Assembly (NCBI GenBank): GCA_012064415.1 | Contig: SSNU01000053.1 | Coordinates: forward strand, 1-64,000 | Length of the DNA stretch: 64,000 nt | From: Gyrodactylus bullatarudis | Taxonomy: Eukaryota > Platyhelminthes > Monogenea > Gyrodactylidea > Gyrodactylidae | Direction of reading: 5' to 3' | Notes under the pieces: generated by a model | The model's input: the letters and a program-made list of their open reading frames with translations, nothing else | Told to the model about the DNA's origin: nothing | The model's database searches: none | In this document: positions 26,006 to 39,875 of the stretch, piece by piece | Numbering within the stretch: the stretch's first letter is position 1 | Layout of the letters: each line of letters begins with the position of its first letter | Made by a program: the position numbers and the translations under genes

Positions 26006-27721
26006 TCACATCCAGTTATCCACAGCGCTGTCATCCCATCCAGGTTGTGCTGGTGGATAGTAATCATAACCGCTTTTTTCGGCTATAGGAGGAGCAGCTG
26101 GTCTAGGACCACCTCTTTGAGGTCTATCGCCTCCTCTCATGGGGCCTCTGGGAGCTCTTTCTCCTCTAGGAGGGCCTCTAGAGGGAGGTCCTTGTGGGGG
26201 ATATCCTCCTGAAGGAGGTGGACCACCATATCCACTTCCATACATATTTGGTTGAGCAGGAGGATATGCACCATATCCATCGTAACCACTTGCCATCATA
26301 GGGGGTCCTGGTGGAGGTCCTCGTGGTCCACCTGGAGATATCCATCCGCCATATTCAAGAGCTAGATGTTCATTGGAGTAATCAGCTTGATAATCTTGTC
26401 TTGGTCCGCGAGGAGGAGCATTCTATAGATAACAGTTCAAAATTAGAAATAAAAATTCTTGACTTTAACTAAACTTACATCAAGTGAATCAAGGACTACT
26501 TGCATGCACTGAATTACATTTTCAGGGGTTGCTACCATTTGAACGACACGATCGGTAGATTCAGGTGCGGGAACTTGATAAACTTTAATAACTTTCATGT
26601 TGTGGTTTTGTCTTAGCTCTCTTATTTTTTCACCGCCTCTGCCAATTACACAGCCTGCTTGACTTTGATGAACAAGCATACGAATATCAACAATATCCTC
26701 CCCTTCTTTATCGCCTTCTTTTTTTACTTGGGCTCTCTTGTTGCCCATGATAACTTTTGGATCAGAAAGTCGTCCATCGATTATGTCTTTCAATTTCGGT
26801 ATCAGTTCCCCAACAACATTTAGACAGGATTGAACATCAGATTCAATGATGAAGACACTAATAATTAAAATAATTCAGCTATTTTTAATCATTTTTATGA
26901 AATACACTTCAATTTCAGTTGTCAGCAAAGGATTTAGATCGGAAATAGTGAGGTATATTTAGGCATTTAGATACCGACAATAATATTAATGCTGGAAAGT
27001 GAAATTGAATTCAATTTGAATAGAGGTCCAATAGCTCATAATAACATGTGTATTTTTGAGGGATAATTCTTACGTATTTAGACATGCACAATTTTATTTT
27101 AAATGATTGAGCTAGAGGAAATCTCTATTCAATGGATGTTAAGTTAATTTGTGCTTAATTTTAAATTATTCAACTATAAATATTATTTAGTGATATTTAG
27201 TGATCAAAAAAACCCTACCGTTCAGGACCTTGGGCATCTGGGATGTTCATTCGGGCATTATTCTGTAAATAGGATGAATTATTTGAAATATCACAATATT
27301 TGAGTAATAATCAAGTGTAATTGACAATCAGATTGAGGAACCATTTTGGAGACACATTGGAGTCATTGAACAAGATAAAAACGACCAAGACCGCACAGAT
27401 AAGACAATGATAGTTTGGGCCGATTTATATTCAGTCATATGTCAGGTCATTTAGAGCACATTGGGTTTTGAGATGTATTGATGTATATGAGAAGAGAGAT
27501 AAAAAATTTCAATTTTAAATTAGCTTTAGAGAATTCATTGTATACAACTTGTGTTTTATGCGAATACTTACGTCTTGACGAATTTTCTTAATATTTTCTC
27601 CCTTTTTTCCAATAATTATACCCGCAGCACGACTGGGAATTAATAAACGAAGAACAATTCCTCCTTCCTTCTTATTTTGTTTCCTTGGAGGGCCTGATTC
27701 ATCTGAAACTTCTCTCTTCAT
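26006..27721 (-). CDS. HNRNPK: hnRNP K-like RNA-binding protein with two KH domains
   Basis: Four exons in transcript order: 27721-27572, 27262-27219, 26857-26479, 26422-26006. They sum to 990 nt (329 aa) with consistent phases. KH1 (about 20-90) has the GKKG loop in AAGIIIGKKGENIKKIRQD and continues into NNARMNIPDAQGPER across a 309-bp intron. KH2 (about 120-195) has GRGG in SQAGCVIGRGGEKIRELRQ. The remaining third is Gly/Pro/Arg-rich (PRG and RGG-like repeats, about 235-300), ending GWDDSAVDNWM. hnRNP K binds C-rich RNA and DNA and acts in transcription, splicing and mRNA fate. Canonical hnRNP K ends with a third KH domain. Here the stop comes first, and no KH3-coding sequence is visible before TCF's stop. 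The gene is convergent with TCF. Confidence 0.9.
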
Positions 27722-28911
27722 ATCGTAAAATGGCTAACAAAATGTCTGTAGCGAAACTTTGAGTGATTTAAATTATTAAAACAACTCAATTGAAAATTGA
27801 GCAATATGACTACAGTGAAAATAGAAATTTATTTAATAAATTGAATTGAAATACTTTCAAAAAATTTTCGTATTCCACCTTTATTATTTTAAAACGTTTA
27901 AAACTAATATATTAAACATATTATATTTTTACTTACAAGTAACATCATTTTCAATATAAAAAATCTATGAGACAGAATACAATTTTAGCAAGTTGGGGAA
28001 AAGAATCAAAATTTTCAAGAATTTTTTATTTATTCAATGTATTTTTAAAAATAGCGATATAATTTCTTTAATTCTTATATATCAATATAATAAATTGACT
28101 TCCTCTCTGATGTTTTTGTTTCTCTTAAGATATCTGTTACAATAGTCTATCAATAATATTGGCCTTTTACAATAATAGAAATGTATATGTAATATAATGT
28201 ATAAACCATCTATGTTTTTTTTCTAAATCTTTCCATAATTATTTTGTATAAATTTTTTCTTTCTTATGTTTTTCAATAGTTACACATCTTATCATTTATT
28301 GAATAATCCTCATCTCATACTCTTTATGAGAAGTTCAAGCATACATCCAGAATATGTTGAATGGATTTACAAATGCAAGGATCTCTCTTATTTTGAACGT
28401 GGAGAAAATACATAAAAACTTGAAGCAGTAAAATACTCTGTATTCTCTCTTGTAATGAGTGTGCAATGTGTAAAAACAAGCATATTAAAAGTTTAGTTGG
28501 CCTAAACCAACAAAAATAACATTGGAATAACAATAGTAGTAGTTGTTGGTGAATTTGTAAAAGTTTATCCATGCAGAAATTCCAGATTTTACAGAAAAAG
28601 TTACACACACATTCACAAAAACTAGACTGTAAAACGTATGAACACAGTGTACAATTAAGAAAAAGGAACAAAGAAAATATCTCTAATCTCGTCTCTTTTT
28701 TAGAAATCTTATTGCATATAAAATAATATTTTATTTTAATTGAACAGGGTTTCGGTTTATCTCTAGGGATTATGTTTACAAATAATATATATAACTTTAC
28801 TGATGGTTTTACTAATATGAAAGAGGAAAGGATTTTATTTGAATCATCTTCAGGTGGGAGATTATGAAAAAAATCCAAAATTTTCAACTAGATGTTCCTC
28901 ACATCTGAATT
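27722..28911. other. Spacer: hnRNP K upstream and zinc-finger gene 3' UTR
   Basis: About 1.2 kb without a supportable gene. The end next to 28911 is probably 3' UTR of the minus-strand zinc-finger gene. The part next to 27722 should hold the hnRNP K promoter. A 187-codon open frame on the minus strand (28324-28887) has hydrophobic, Cys-rich, low-complexity content without a domain, so it is not called. Confidence 0.5.
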
Positions 28912-31900
28912 TCATTTTTGGTTACAATTACTATGAATTGTAGTAGTAGCAGCGGTAGGCGCTATAAAATTTACTTTTTCAATATCCTTTGGCACTGAAA
29001 GTCTTGTCGAATCGATCGAAAATTAAACTTGAAAAGAAAAATGGTAACTTTAGCATTCGACTAGAAATAAATGAAGGAGAAGTATTATTCAAATTCATGT
29101 AATATTAAATGAAAGAGAATGCATTGTAGGTTTTTCTTTTGTTTGAAAGAAACGTTTTTCATCGATTTTTAGGAGTAAATTACTCATCAAGTTATATTTA
29201 TTCATCTCTGTGAACATACATATAATCAATGTATCCAAATTATCTATCCATAATAAATACTAGTAGTAACTTGCTAAAATAGAAAATAACATTTAAAACG
29301 TACTGGATATGCCTAAATATGTAGATTAGGATATATAGAGATAGATGATATTAAGAGAAAAACAGGATAATTTAAGAAAATTAGCTTACCAATTGAGGTA
29401 GAGTTTTGTTGATGACGCAAGAGCAACTCATCTAGACGTCCATTGAAAAGAATTTCATTTATACTGGATCGTTCATAATTGTGATTATTCATAGACTGGG
29501 TAAAAATCTTATTGGGGGTAGATAGTTTATTATTCGAAGTAGATGTATGATTGTCAGTAATAACTTCATTAGGATTTGAAGGGAAAAAGAGTTTTTGAGC
29601 ATTGAAAAATGTTGTCTCATCATGACTATTGTTATTAGCATCGGCATCTGTCGCTCGTTTTCTTGAGATGAAGTTATTGTTCCCCCTATTATGAATGTTT
29701 TGATAATTTACAAAGGAATTCTGAAGTTGGCTATTTTGTTGGGATTTGGAAAAGTTGCTTTTTTCTCCGAGAATAGGCTGATTATTTGTTGCTTGTAAGA
29801 ATATATCGAGACTTCTGCTAAAATTTTGAACAGAATCTTTCTGAGAAGAAGCTTCCAGAGTTTTTTCTGTCTCATTAGTCAAATTATTTGGCAAATGAAT
29901 ATCTTTAATGTGAGCGGTACTATCAGATACTCGGTTTATTTTTGAATTGAATTGAAAAGCTCTGGCAACAGCAGCAATACTCTCGGGAGAAATTCCATCA
30001 GTCCCAGTGGTTTTAGATCCATTAATTACTGTTCGACTAATAGAGTTTGAATCGATTTGATGCTGAGAATAAGAAGAGGATAGATTGTTTTCCGAATATG
30101 ATCCTGACATTTCGTTATTTCTGTTATTGTTCAAATTATTATGTGAGTCCAGATCATTAGCTATCAAATTGAGATTTGAGGAGTTTACTGGATTTGAACT
30201 AAGAACAAGGTTTTGGTTCTGTTCACGGTGCTGTTGCTCTAGTTTCATCAACATTGTCTGATTTGCTAATAATTGTTGAACTTCAGTAGGACTTGCTTGA
30301 AGCTGGGAGATAAAAATGAATAAACTCATGACTTATTATAATCATTTAAAAAGAAAAAATCCCTGTAAAAATATGAAAATTAGATGGAAATTCAAATATA
30401 TTCTCACCTGATTAAAGGTGTTAGTGGATTGGTTTTGAATAACTGATTGATGAAGTTGATTATTTATCATTTCTCTTGAAGAGTTAGCATAATTCTCAAA
30501 GTTTCCGTTGGTACTGTTTACACCATTCATGGATAGGTATAACGAACTTGCAGCAGAAATATTCTGTGCAATTTCTTGACCTGATGTAGAATGAATATTT
30601 GTATTCTTAGAGCGACTGTTTTCGGAAAATTGAAAGCTATTGCCATTTGAACCAGCTTCTTTGTGACGTTCAACGTGCTTTGATAGGTAGGTTTCTGAGT
30701 TATAACTCTTTGAGCAATAAGGACAGACAAGGACTTTTGTATATCTAACTCCAATGTGCTTAGCTTGTAAATGTTCTTCTAACTCATTTTTACAATCGAA
30801 TGATAAGAAGCAGTGCTCACATCTATGAGGTTTACCCTTCATATGTTGCCGTTGGTGCGATTGAAGATTTGACATTTGAGTGAATGCTTTTGAACAATGA
30901 GCACATCTAAATTATTTTTAATAAGAAAAAAATTTTTATAAAAATTGTCTATCAAAGTTTTCTAACTTGTACGGTTTTTCTCCTGTATGAATCCTTTCAT
31001 GCTGTTGCTGATGACTTAACTGGGTAAACCTACGTTCACAAAATCTGCAAGTATATGGTTTATTCCCTGTATGTATCCTTCTATGCTGAGAGAGGTAGGC
31101 GCATGTTGAAAATTGACGACCACATTGTTCACATCTATGAGGCCGAGGATCTTGGTTATGATTTACTGCATTATGGGTAGCAAGATCAGATTTACTATAA
31201 CATACCTGTACGAAAGGAAATTCTATTAATACTCGTCATAAAAATAATAGCATCCTAAGTATGCAGTAAATTTTTTATATAATGTATTAAATATTCATTG
31301 ATCAGTATTATTCCTACATACAAACCAGTCTAATATAAAATATTATTTAAATTATTATTCTAAAAAATATTTTTTAACATCGTAAAATGAAGTGTCTACA
31401 ATTTTATTTCGTTTTTTTCATGCTTGAAGTATCTTCAATTTTTAAAAATTATTTCTCGAAAAATACCATATTTCTTTTTTTTGAAATAAAAAATATTTAT
31501 TTTATCTATAGAAAATATACATATCAATAGACTCGAAAGAGATGAAAGAAAACAAGAGTAGGTAGTCATTGAAAGCAGCAAAGAACTGGAAGATCAATAA
31601 ATACTCATCATTATTCTCTCAGAGGAGAAGATTTTTATAAAAAAAGTTATTCCATCAGTAGAGGATTGAACATATATAAAAATAATAAGGTGATATTGTA
31701 GTAAAATAATGTCTACGGTTAAATTCATACATAAAATCCATTGGTGTGCTAGAATGAGGATCGATGAATTTCCTAACATAAAAATTGTGGATATATTTAT
31801 TGAATACATCTATATTCTATACACACGTATGTTTGTTTACAAATTGACTGGAAACAAAAGAGAATTAATACTTGAATACATAGTACTACTCTGTAGTAGC

Positions 31901-34900
31901 TTATGGTCTTTTATTGGCTATTCAGTAAAAAATGAATGATACATACATACTACTAATATTTTATACTCAATTGTAAAAATTTTTCACTAATAAATTATTA
32001 TTATCAGTTCGAAATAGGAAGATTCTGAAAATTTTTAGTGTAAATTTCGAGAGAGATTCTAATTTGTGTTTTATCGAATCTAAAAAGTTTATTATAGCTC
32101 ACATTACGATTCTTAAAAGATGGAAATAATCTGCAAAGAATTCTCTACCACTATAGTTGCATAAAGCTTCTAAGATATCTCTTCTGGTTTAGAAACTATG
32201 TGCGATAGTATCTCTCGAATTTACAATTTTTTAGGACAAATGAAAAATTCAAATCTCTTTTTGATGCTGTCAGGCATGCGATTTTCGTTATATTGACTTG
32301 TGTGAAAATAGTTGAAATTTAGCAAACTGTTTTGAGAATCAATCTAAAAACTAATCAAAAACGGTTTAAAAAGTGGTAAATTTTATCTTTTAAACAAGAA
32401 TGAAAATTTGACTACAATCCAAGTAAAAAACCCAAATCGTGGTTCCCAACTCTTTGATGATAATTCTAATGAAAAATAGGGTTCATTGTTCATTCAAATA
32501 TGGAAATTGTTCATTTGAAAAAGGAAAATTTTGGTTAAAACTTTTTAGTTTTCCTTATTGAAATGCACAAAGCTCATATAGAACTGAAAAAGGTAGTAGT
32601 ACAGTTGTACCTCTATAAAAAATGTAACAAACCTATCCCTCTCCTCTCTGCCCCTTTTTAAGTTGAGAAAATTAATGTATAGCTACTATAAAGTAGGTTT
32701 ATAAGGGTCAAACTTTCCCAAAAAAATAAAATTCACTCAAGTTTGATTCATTCGATAGAGAATTTTCTGCTGATTCATTCTATCTAATAAAAATACCAGA
32801 TTCGTTCATTTCTTGTCCCATAAAACACTCTCAAACATTGGAGCAGTTTTGATTTTGGATTAAAAAATGATTTTTCTCTTTTTCGTCTTTTCACACTTTT
32901 GACCTATACCCCCTCCCCTTATTTACACCCATAATTGGGGAACAATTGTAATTATAGCTTACATCACTCTTTCCCCTATAATCACACTGAGATATTCAAC
33001 AATAACTCGAAATATTAATGATTAATCAATCCTTCTCACATAACTACAAATTTCAACGTGCAAAGAATTAGCATTTGTTTCATAAACAATGATTTTATTC
33101 ATTCCAAATTTTAGCATGCAGGAAACAATTTTTGATTGTGTCATTCTCAACTTTTTCAAAAGCATTCTTGATCCATCTGTATGCAGCAGAAATTGATGGT
33201 AGTTCATGATGCCGATCAATATTTTTCGGAATTTCGTTTTAAAACTCCATATGATGCCTTGATCGAGAGGCTGAGTCACACTTGTCGTATTAGGGGGAAG
33301 AAATAGAAGTCGGACATTAGCAGGAGGGATAGGAATATGATGGAAGGGGACATTATCAAGAATAAGTAATATTGACCTGTCCTGATAAGTTCTTCCAAAG
33401 TTGTCAAAACTGCTCCAATGTTTGAGAGTGTTTTATGGGACAAGAAATGAACGAATCTGGTATTTTTATTAGATAGAATGAATCAGCAGAAAATTCTCTA
33501 TCGAATGAATCAAACTTGAGTGAATTTTATTTTTTTGGGAAAGTTTGACCCTTATAAACCTACTTTATAGTAGCTATACATTAATTTTCTCAACTTAAAA
33601 GGGGCAGAGAGGAGAGGGATAGGTTTGTTACATTTTTTATAGAGGTACAACTGTATAATTATAATAGTCAAATGATAAACATTAAGCGAGTAAAAAGAAT
33701 TAAATCGATCATTTTCCTCAGCTTTTTGAGTCAAACTAGACAACATTATCAAGATTATCCAATTGAGATCTAGTACTAGCTCTACTCTGATCATGTTAAA
33801 CTGGAACAAAATATTTTGCTGAGAGCAAAATTTTCTTCTCGTCTTCAATTCTCTCTTTTCGTCACTTCTACCTTTTCCTTCTTCCGACTCTCCCTCTCCT
33901 TGGACTTGTGCTAGAGTAGGCATAGAGAAAGAGAATTCTTCCTCCTACTTCAATATCAACAAAAAAGTTTTTTTTCATTTGGTGAAATTCTCTTTTGCAA
34001 TTAAATGAGAAACTATGTGGGGGGAGAGAGATGTAAAGAAGAGAAGGAATGGGTATGGTGTATGGGACATAGAAAAAAAACGTAGATTTCTTAAGAGGAA
34101 AAGAGAGAAAAGAAATTCTGACTATAAAGATGTCTGGAAAAAAAAGATTATTTATTTCCTTTCTTTTTTCTCTCTCTCTCTTTTTTGATGGAAAAAAAAT
34201 ATTAGAAATTTTTTTCAATTTTTTTCTCTTCATACCAATTTTTAGTTTTGGAGAAGGAGTACCAACAAAATAATACAGTAATACTGCCTACTAGTAGTAG
34301 TAGCAGCAGCAAGAGATTCAAGACAAAGTGGAAAAAGAAGAGGAGAGAGTAGCAGGAATAAATGATAATGTGAACTGTGATTATAAAAATTATCATCATC
34401 ATCATCATAATCTCTTCTTTTTTACTTAAAAAAAATGAGACAGAAATAATTAGTAGTATTTCTCTCTATAGTCTACATACATAGAAGTGAAGCAGAAGTA
34501 AAAACAACATGGAGAAAAAAATTAAGGGGCTTTACATAATACAGGGGGTGGATCAAGAGGAGTGGTGGTGGTGAAGGGTGGAACTGGTTCATTCTCTCTG
34601 ATTTAGTACAGAAAGAAAGAGAAATAATAATCATTCATCATTCTATATCGAACCCAGTGTTTTTTTCTTACTAAATCTATGTCTGAGATGAATTGTAATA
34701 CAGTACACAACAGTCTAAGCTAATCTTTTTGTCTCAAAGATAATAATAATAATAAAAATTAGACATCCCAAATATATTGATTTTGTATCAATATGAAATA
34801 GATGAATAAATTTTGATATTTTTACAATATTTAGATAATAATTAGTCTTATAGAAACCCGTTTATTCGGCTGAAACAAAATAATTTGAACACCTTCTTTG

Positions 34901-37167
34901 GTCGCTACATTTTTGAATTTTCAAAAATTTACGAAAGCATAATATAAAGATGGGAAATTTATTCTATAGAGATACGGTCACACGAGGAAGGCTAGATAGA
35001 TAATTAACTCTACCAAAAGAAAATTCATAGTTTTATTTTTTAATTCAAATTTTATGAATTATATCAGATATGCAAAAGAAAGAACTCAATTGATATTTGA
35101 GAGACTAAATCAAAAAATGATTAATTGAGGTGACTTTAAAAAATCTTATTTTCATGCCTTTCAAAATTTCATTGAGTATTTTATTCAATAATTATAATTA
35201 TTTAACTATTTTATTGTAACTCAATTCCACGGAAAAATCATTTTCCGAAGCCTGAATAATATTCATTGAATATTTCGAATTAGAATAAAATGAGGATACA
35301 TGAAACACTCACGCTATGGCATAATTTACATTTGTATGATTTTGTAGATTGATTATAACTGCTGCCAGGTGTTAGAGCTGAATCATTTGAGGATTCTAAA
35401 ATGAGATCGAATATTAAAAATAATGTTCAAATTACCATGAGTTGTTCTGGTTCCATGAAAGTTGAATTTGTTTCAGAAATCTACAGTTTCATTATTAACA
35501 TCAAAATTTCCTAATTCTTTTTATAAATATTAACTGATAGATTCTTTTCATATAATTTCAAATTAGATGGACTGACAAAATAACAACATAAAAATCAGCT
35601 AAAACTTGTATGTCTGAATAGCTAAGAAAGTTTTATAAAATTTCTTCAGCAAGTTTTTAAAAAAGTTGAAAGAACTTTACGATCTCTTAGAATAAAATGC
35701 ACAAAGATGGACATAAAATGAATCTAACCTTGAACATTGATCGAATTGTGCAACTGGGTTTCAGTTACGCTCGGATCAGATTTTGATCTTCTATTCATTA
35801 GTTCGTCATTTGAGTTTATCGATGAGATTGTATTATCTATATCAGTCTTCATCAAAGTACTCATATCATCTGAGTAGTTTTGACTCTCTGAATTTGTCGT
35901 GCTATTCGATGGATTGTTTATTTTGCTATGATTATCTCGATCACCGTTAGAACTACTCAATTCCATCCTAGAAAAAGATTTGTTCAAAATAAAGTATCTA
36001 CAAGAAATTCAATTACAGTTTATAAATCAGCTTATAATGCAGTATGATATTGGCTATAATCAGACCATATAAACTAAACCGGAATTTACTCTGGTTTTAA
36101 TACAATAATTGATTTTATTTTCACTTGTTATATCAATGAAATTCATGATTGGAAGAAATATTACTAACAAAGGAATGAGCTTATTGGATTCTCTCTATAA
36201 ACTGAATTCTGGAAATACATAATAATGTATATATTTTACTCTGAGAAGGCTTGAGAAATAAAAATCTTTACCAAAGTCAAGTATTTCTGCATGCATTTCT
36301 TACGTGTATTAAGTTTTATTTATATTGAATATTTTCTTGATTCAACTTACGTTTTGAGATATTCCGATCTAACTTTGAGTTCTTCATTTATCGGAAGATT
36401 ATGTTGATCTGACAGAGCGGCCAAAGCAGCAGCTGCAGAAGAAATTTCATTCTGTTTATTACTTGACGATCTACGTACTGGATCATTGAGCAAACTGTTA
36501 CGTCCATTAATGATTGGATTCGTTGTGCTAGAGTTATTTGATCCTGCTGTAACACTTGCTAATGCCATAGCGACTGAACTCACAGTATTTCTATTTGGTT
36601 GATTATAGCCAGCACCGAGATTTGATTCGAGGAGGATACTATTCAAGGATTGAGACGTAGTTGGAATGTTCATTCTTGAACAGTTGTTGGATGTTATTGA
36701 AGAGTTTAAATTTTGACAATTGGTCACTTGTGAATTGAGACCTAGATTATAGAGATTATTTAGAATAGCATCAAATTTACACCTAAATAGTTTTTTTATC
36801 AATTTTATCAATAAAAGTTTTAATAATGACTAGAGAAAGAAATGCTGACCATAAATTGAAAAAATATATATATATTAAAATTGACTGCTGATGAATTAAA
36901 ATTTTGTAAGCATGATAAAAATATAAATCTATTAACAAATCAAAAAAATGTGCAAGCTTAGAAAAGTTTCGATTTGAAAAAAAGTATATTCGGTCATTTC
37001 ATAAGTATTTAATTTTGGAAAGATTTCGTTGATAAAAATTTTTATCTGAATAACTCACTAGTAAATTGTGAAGGTGAAATACCTGTCATATTGGGATATG
37101 TAGCAGCAGCCCATGGCCAAAGAAAGAATTCTGGGCGAGCTCTTGAATCTGTTTTACTGATATCCAT
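28912..37167 (-). CDS. Six-finger C2H2 factor of the rotund/squeeze/ZNF384/LIN-29 family
   Basis: Eight exons in transcript order: 37167-37083, 36741-36351, 35967-35729, 35395-35313, 31205-30967, 30906-30408, 30302-29390, 28994-28912. They sum to 2,532 nt (843 aa), all phases consistent. The N-terminus has WPWAAATYPNMTG and Ser/Asn-rich sequence. Six C2H2 fingers span about 259-410: CKLC, CEQC, CRFC, CAHC, CEHC and CPYC, with TGNKPY and TGEKPY linkers. FTQLSQHQQQHERIHTGEKP, FTQMSNLQSHQRQH and YNSETYLSKH closely resemble the finger order of ZNF384/ZNF362, Drosophila rotund/squeeze and nematode LIN-29. These are nuclear regulators of differentiation and developmental timing. The C-terminus is Asn/Gln/Ser-rich. 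The last exon (ends NCNQK) rests only on a good acceptor and phase, and is the least certain part. Confidence 0.87.
31206..35312 (-). other. Zinc-finger gene intron 4 (4.1 kb)
   Basis: Holds the Tigger derivative (32602-33653). A stretch of low-complexity sequence at about 33830-34430 has poly(A)/(T), GA/CT-rich runs, AGT/AGC repeats and a CAT repeat. Open frames in that stretch are composed of K/R/E or F/L runs and are not genes. Nothing else was recognised. Confidence 0.6.
32602..33653 (-). mobile_element. Tigger/pogo DNA transposon derivative with 251-bp inverted ends
   Basis: The element starts CAGTTGTACC and ends GGTACAACTG, flanked by TA on both sides (32600-32601 and 33654-33655), the Tc1/mariner/pogo target duplication. 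Arms 32602-32852 and 33403-33653 are long, nearly perfect inverted repeats. The interior encodes, on the minus strand, the end of a DDE domain (PPNTTSVTQPLDQGIIWSFK, about 33260-33320), which matches the Tigger/Jerky signature around the last catalytic Asp region. The upstream transposase and its DNA-binding domain are gone, so it is non-autonomous. The arm identity suggests fairly recent origin. Confidence 0.85.
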
Positions 37168-39875
37168 ATTCCAATGAAATCTTTTAAAACATTTGTTGTT
37201 ATAATTCCAGAGCTGTTTTATTTACTTCATCCACCAAAATCTTTAGAATTAATTCTCCTCAATGAAGGATTCAAGATCAGAAAATTTTGCTAAATCAAAC
37301 TGATACTGTTATATGTTAACTGTTTTATGGTAAACTAACCAATAATGTTGAAGTAGAAAATAACCAATCAAAATCGACTTGAATATTTCATTGAATGATA
37401 CAATTGGAAATAGGAAATAATTCAAGACTCATACAGTATATGTAGTAAAACTTTAATATAGTAAATAGACTTATCGATAAATAACAAAAGATGTTATCAA
37501 TTTTGAGAATTCTTTTCACCCTAATTTACTTGAATCATTAATCAATCATCTAATATTCCATAAATTGACACCAGAAGAAATTTAAATTTGTACTTGTTCT
37601 AATTGTAAAATACATTTTCAATAAATAATATTCTAGAGATAAAAATTTTCTTTCAGCTAGCCAAATAATCCCTTAGGATTGTAGTTTAGGTCAATTATAA
37701 TATTAACTGTTGTCATGTCTAAGGATAGAAGGGGCCTGTCTAAAAATTTCAGTCTGATTGTACAATTTGAAAAAATTCAACTCTGATTCAGTTGTAAGGG
37801 AAGAGATGCTTTGAAAATGAGAAAAACAATGAGGAAGTCTTACTGAAGATGCAAACTTTAGTACGAAATTCTGTATGGGGTGCAAGATTTATTTGTGGAA
37901 GAATGAAAATGTACCATCCATGATGTAGATATTTGATATGAAATGGTAAAATAACCTGTTTTTATCATTAAAATCAGCACATGTTTTTTTTTCTTTTTGA
38001 CTCATTTTTTTCTTTAGTGTGTAATTTTTTCTATCAAGGTATTTCCCCATATTCTTTGGTTATATTTTACATAGTATACTGTAATATAGAATACATTGTG
38101 TATCCTAACAATAGATTTTGATCATGACTTTTACCTATGTATGTCAAAGCAGAAATCGAGAGGAAGAAGAATAAATCGTAGATGTGGATACGAATTCACA
38201 GGCTTGAGAAAATTATAGACAGTCATTTCATGTCTCATTTTCAAAATAATAAAAAAAAATTGCGCAATTGATCCTAAAATGAAGATGGATGACACAGTCA
38301 AGGAGTAATTCTAAAAGTTAAATTAACTAGATTGGGGAAATTAAAGAAATTTCTTTCGGATACAAACCAAGTTAAAATCGAATTGGAAATATGATTGAAC
38401 TTTCTTTGTTTAAATCTGAATACTTCATCAGATTAGCAAATTATTTACAGTACAAATTCTGAATAAACACCTCTTTGCCATGCTATAGTTTTGCAAATCC
38501 CCGTAACCACATATCCTGAAGATCACCAAGAAAAAAATAAGATATTTATGGAATGATGATAAAAAATATTCTTCTAAAATAATCTTGCTTTTGGTGTAAA
38601 AAGGGACTCAAATTCTTTTACAGAATAAAATGAATAGTTTGATGGGAAATATATGTATTTTTCACTAAGAAATTTTGTTGGAAAATTTTGATTGGTTTGA
38701 AATTTGGGTTTATGCTGGAATTCTTTTGTATAATCAATCAATATATTTTCTTTTATTATGAAAATTTTTCAGGCGAGTAAACTTTTTTATTTTATTATTT
38801 ACTTGTTAAATGATGGAAGAAAAGAGCTAGAATCTTATTTAAAAATCAAGTTCGTTTGTCGAGTAAACTACCCCTGTATAAAACTCAATGTTCTGCAAAA
38901 ATACTGAAGAGACCTAATTTGGGGAGTTAAAAAACTTATCCTCCTTCATTATTTATTTTTTTTAATGTTACATTCAAGAATAATTTGTATTACGCAGATG
39001 ATCTTTATCTCTTCGCAGATAATTCAATATAAATACTGATTCAATGACATGTAAATATTATAAAAAATTATTATTAGCTAAAAATTCTATCAATTTTACT
39101 ATGATTAGATCAAACAAATGAGTTATAAGAAGAACTTCATGCATTACTAAAAAATCCAATCAGTGGATTTAACTCTTGAGGTCAGTTATAAATAGAGAAT
39201 AGTTATTTATTTCTACTTATTAATATACTGAAAAAAATTAGTAATATGAAAAAAATTTTATGAAAGTATCTTTTTCTTATTTATGATCAAACTACTATCT
39301 AGTAATTAAATTAAAATAAACAAGAAATAATAATCAAACTATCAAATAAAGCAATTGGGTGCAGATTCTGTAGCGGAGATTCGATAAATAATTCTTCAAG
39401 GTGTGAAAGAACTTTACTGAAGGTTGGCTTTTACGAGTAGATTTTTTGAATTCCAATTGATTATAATTATAGGAGAGTTGATAGAGTTTGCTTGGAGCAC
39501 ATTGATAATAGTGTTTCAAAGTAGTTACTGGTGAAAATGGAAAACCGAGAAAATTCAAATGAGAAATAAGTTATCAGGGAAATTGAGAAATAAGCATGTT
39601 GATTTAAAGCTCGTTGTGGGAAATAATAATAATAATTTCAGAAATAAACTATTTCAAATTCGCAGTAATTCAATGTTGAGTCACTTAGTTAAACAGAATT
39701 TCCGTGTCGAACTTTGTTTACAAATTTTGTTCTAATAAATCTACTTTTGAAAAATTTTATGCAAACCGAAATTAGGGTTAGTAAACGCAAAATAAAATTT
39801 ATTGAACTATTCTTTTGCTTGAAATTAGTTCTACTTTCCTGGGGATTTATTATTTACTCCACAACTTTGCACTAA
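37168..39875. other. Intergenic, 2.7 kb, zinc-finger gene to RPC9
   Basis: Spacer between two divergent genes. It should contain both promoters. No ORF with recognisable domains, tRNA or clear repeat was seen. Confidence 0.5.

Noticed and set aside
25925..26212. Plus-strand ORF rich in Ser/Arg/Trp
   Set aside because: Antisense shadow of the Gly/Pro/Arg-rich tail of the hnRNP K-like gene.
28324..28887. 187-codon minus-strand open frame
   Set aside because: Leu/Phe/Cys-rich, low-complexity, no domain, and in the expected 3' UTR of the zinc-finger gene.
33552..34408. Overlapping minus-strand ORFs of 68-123 codons
   Set aside because: Composed of Lys/Glu/Arg or Phe/Leu runs from simple-sequence DNA; partly inside the Tigger arm.
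36742..36811. Upstream extension of zinc-finger exon 2 in the same open frame
   Set aside because: The acceptor at 36742-36743 gives the phase required by exon 1 (GGT across the junction); the extension does not.
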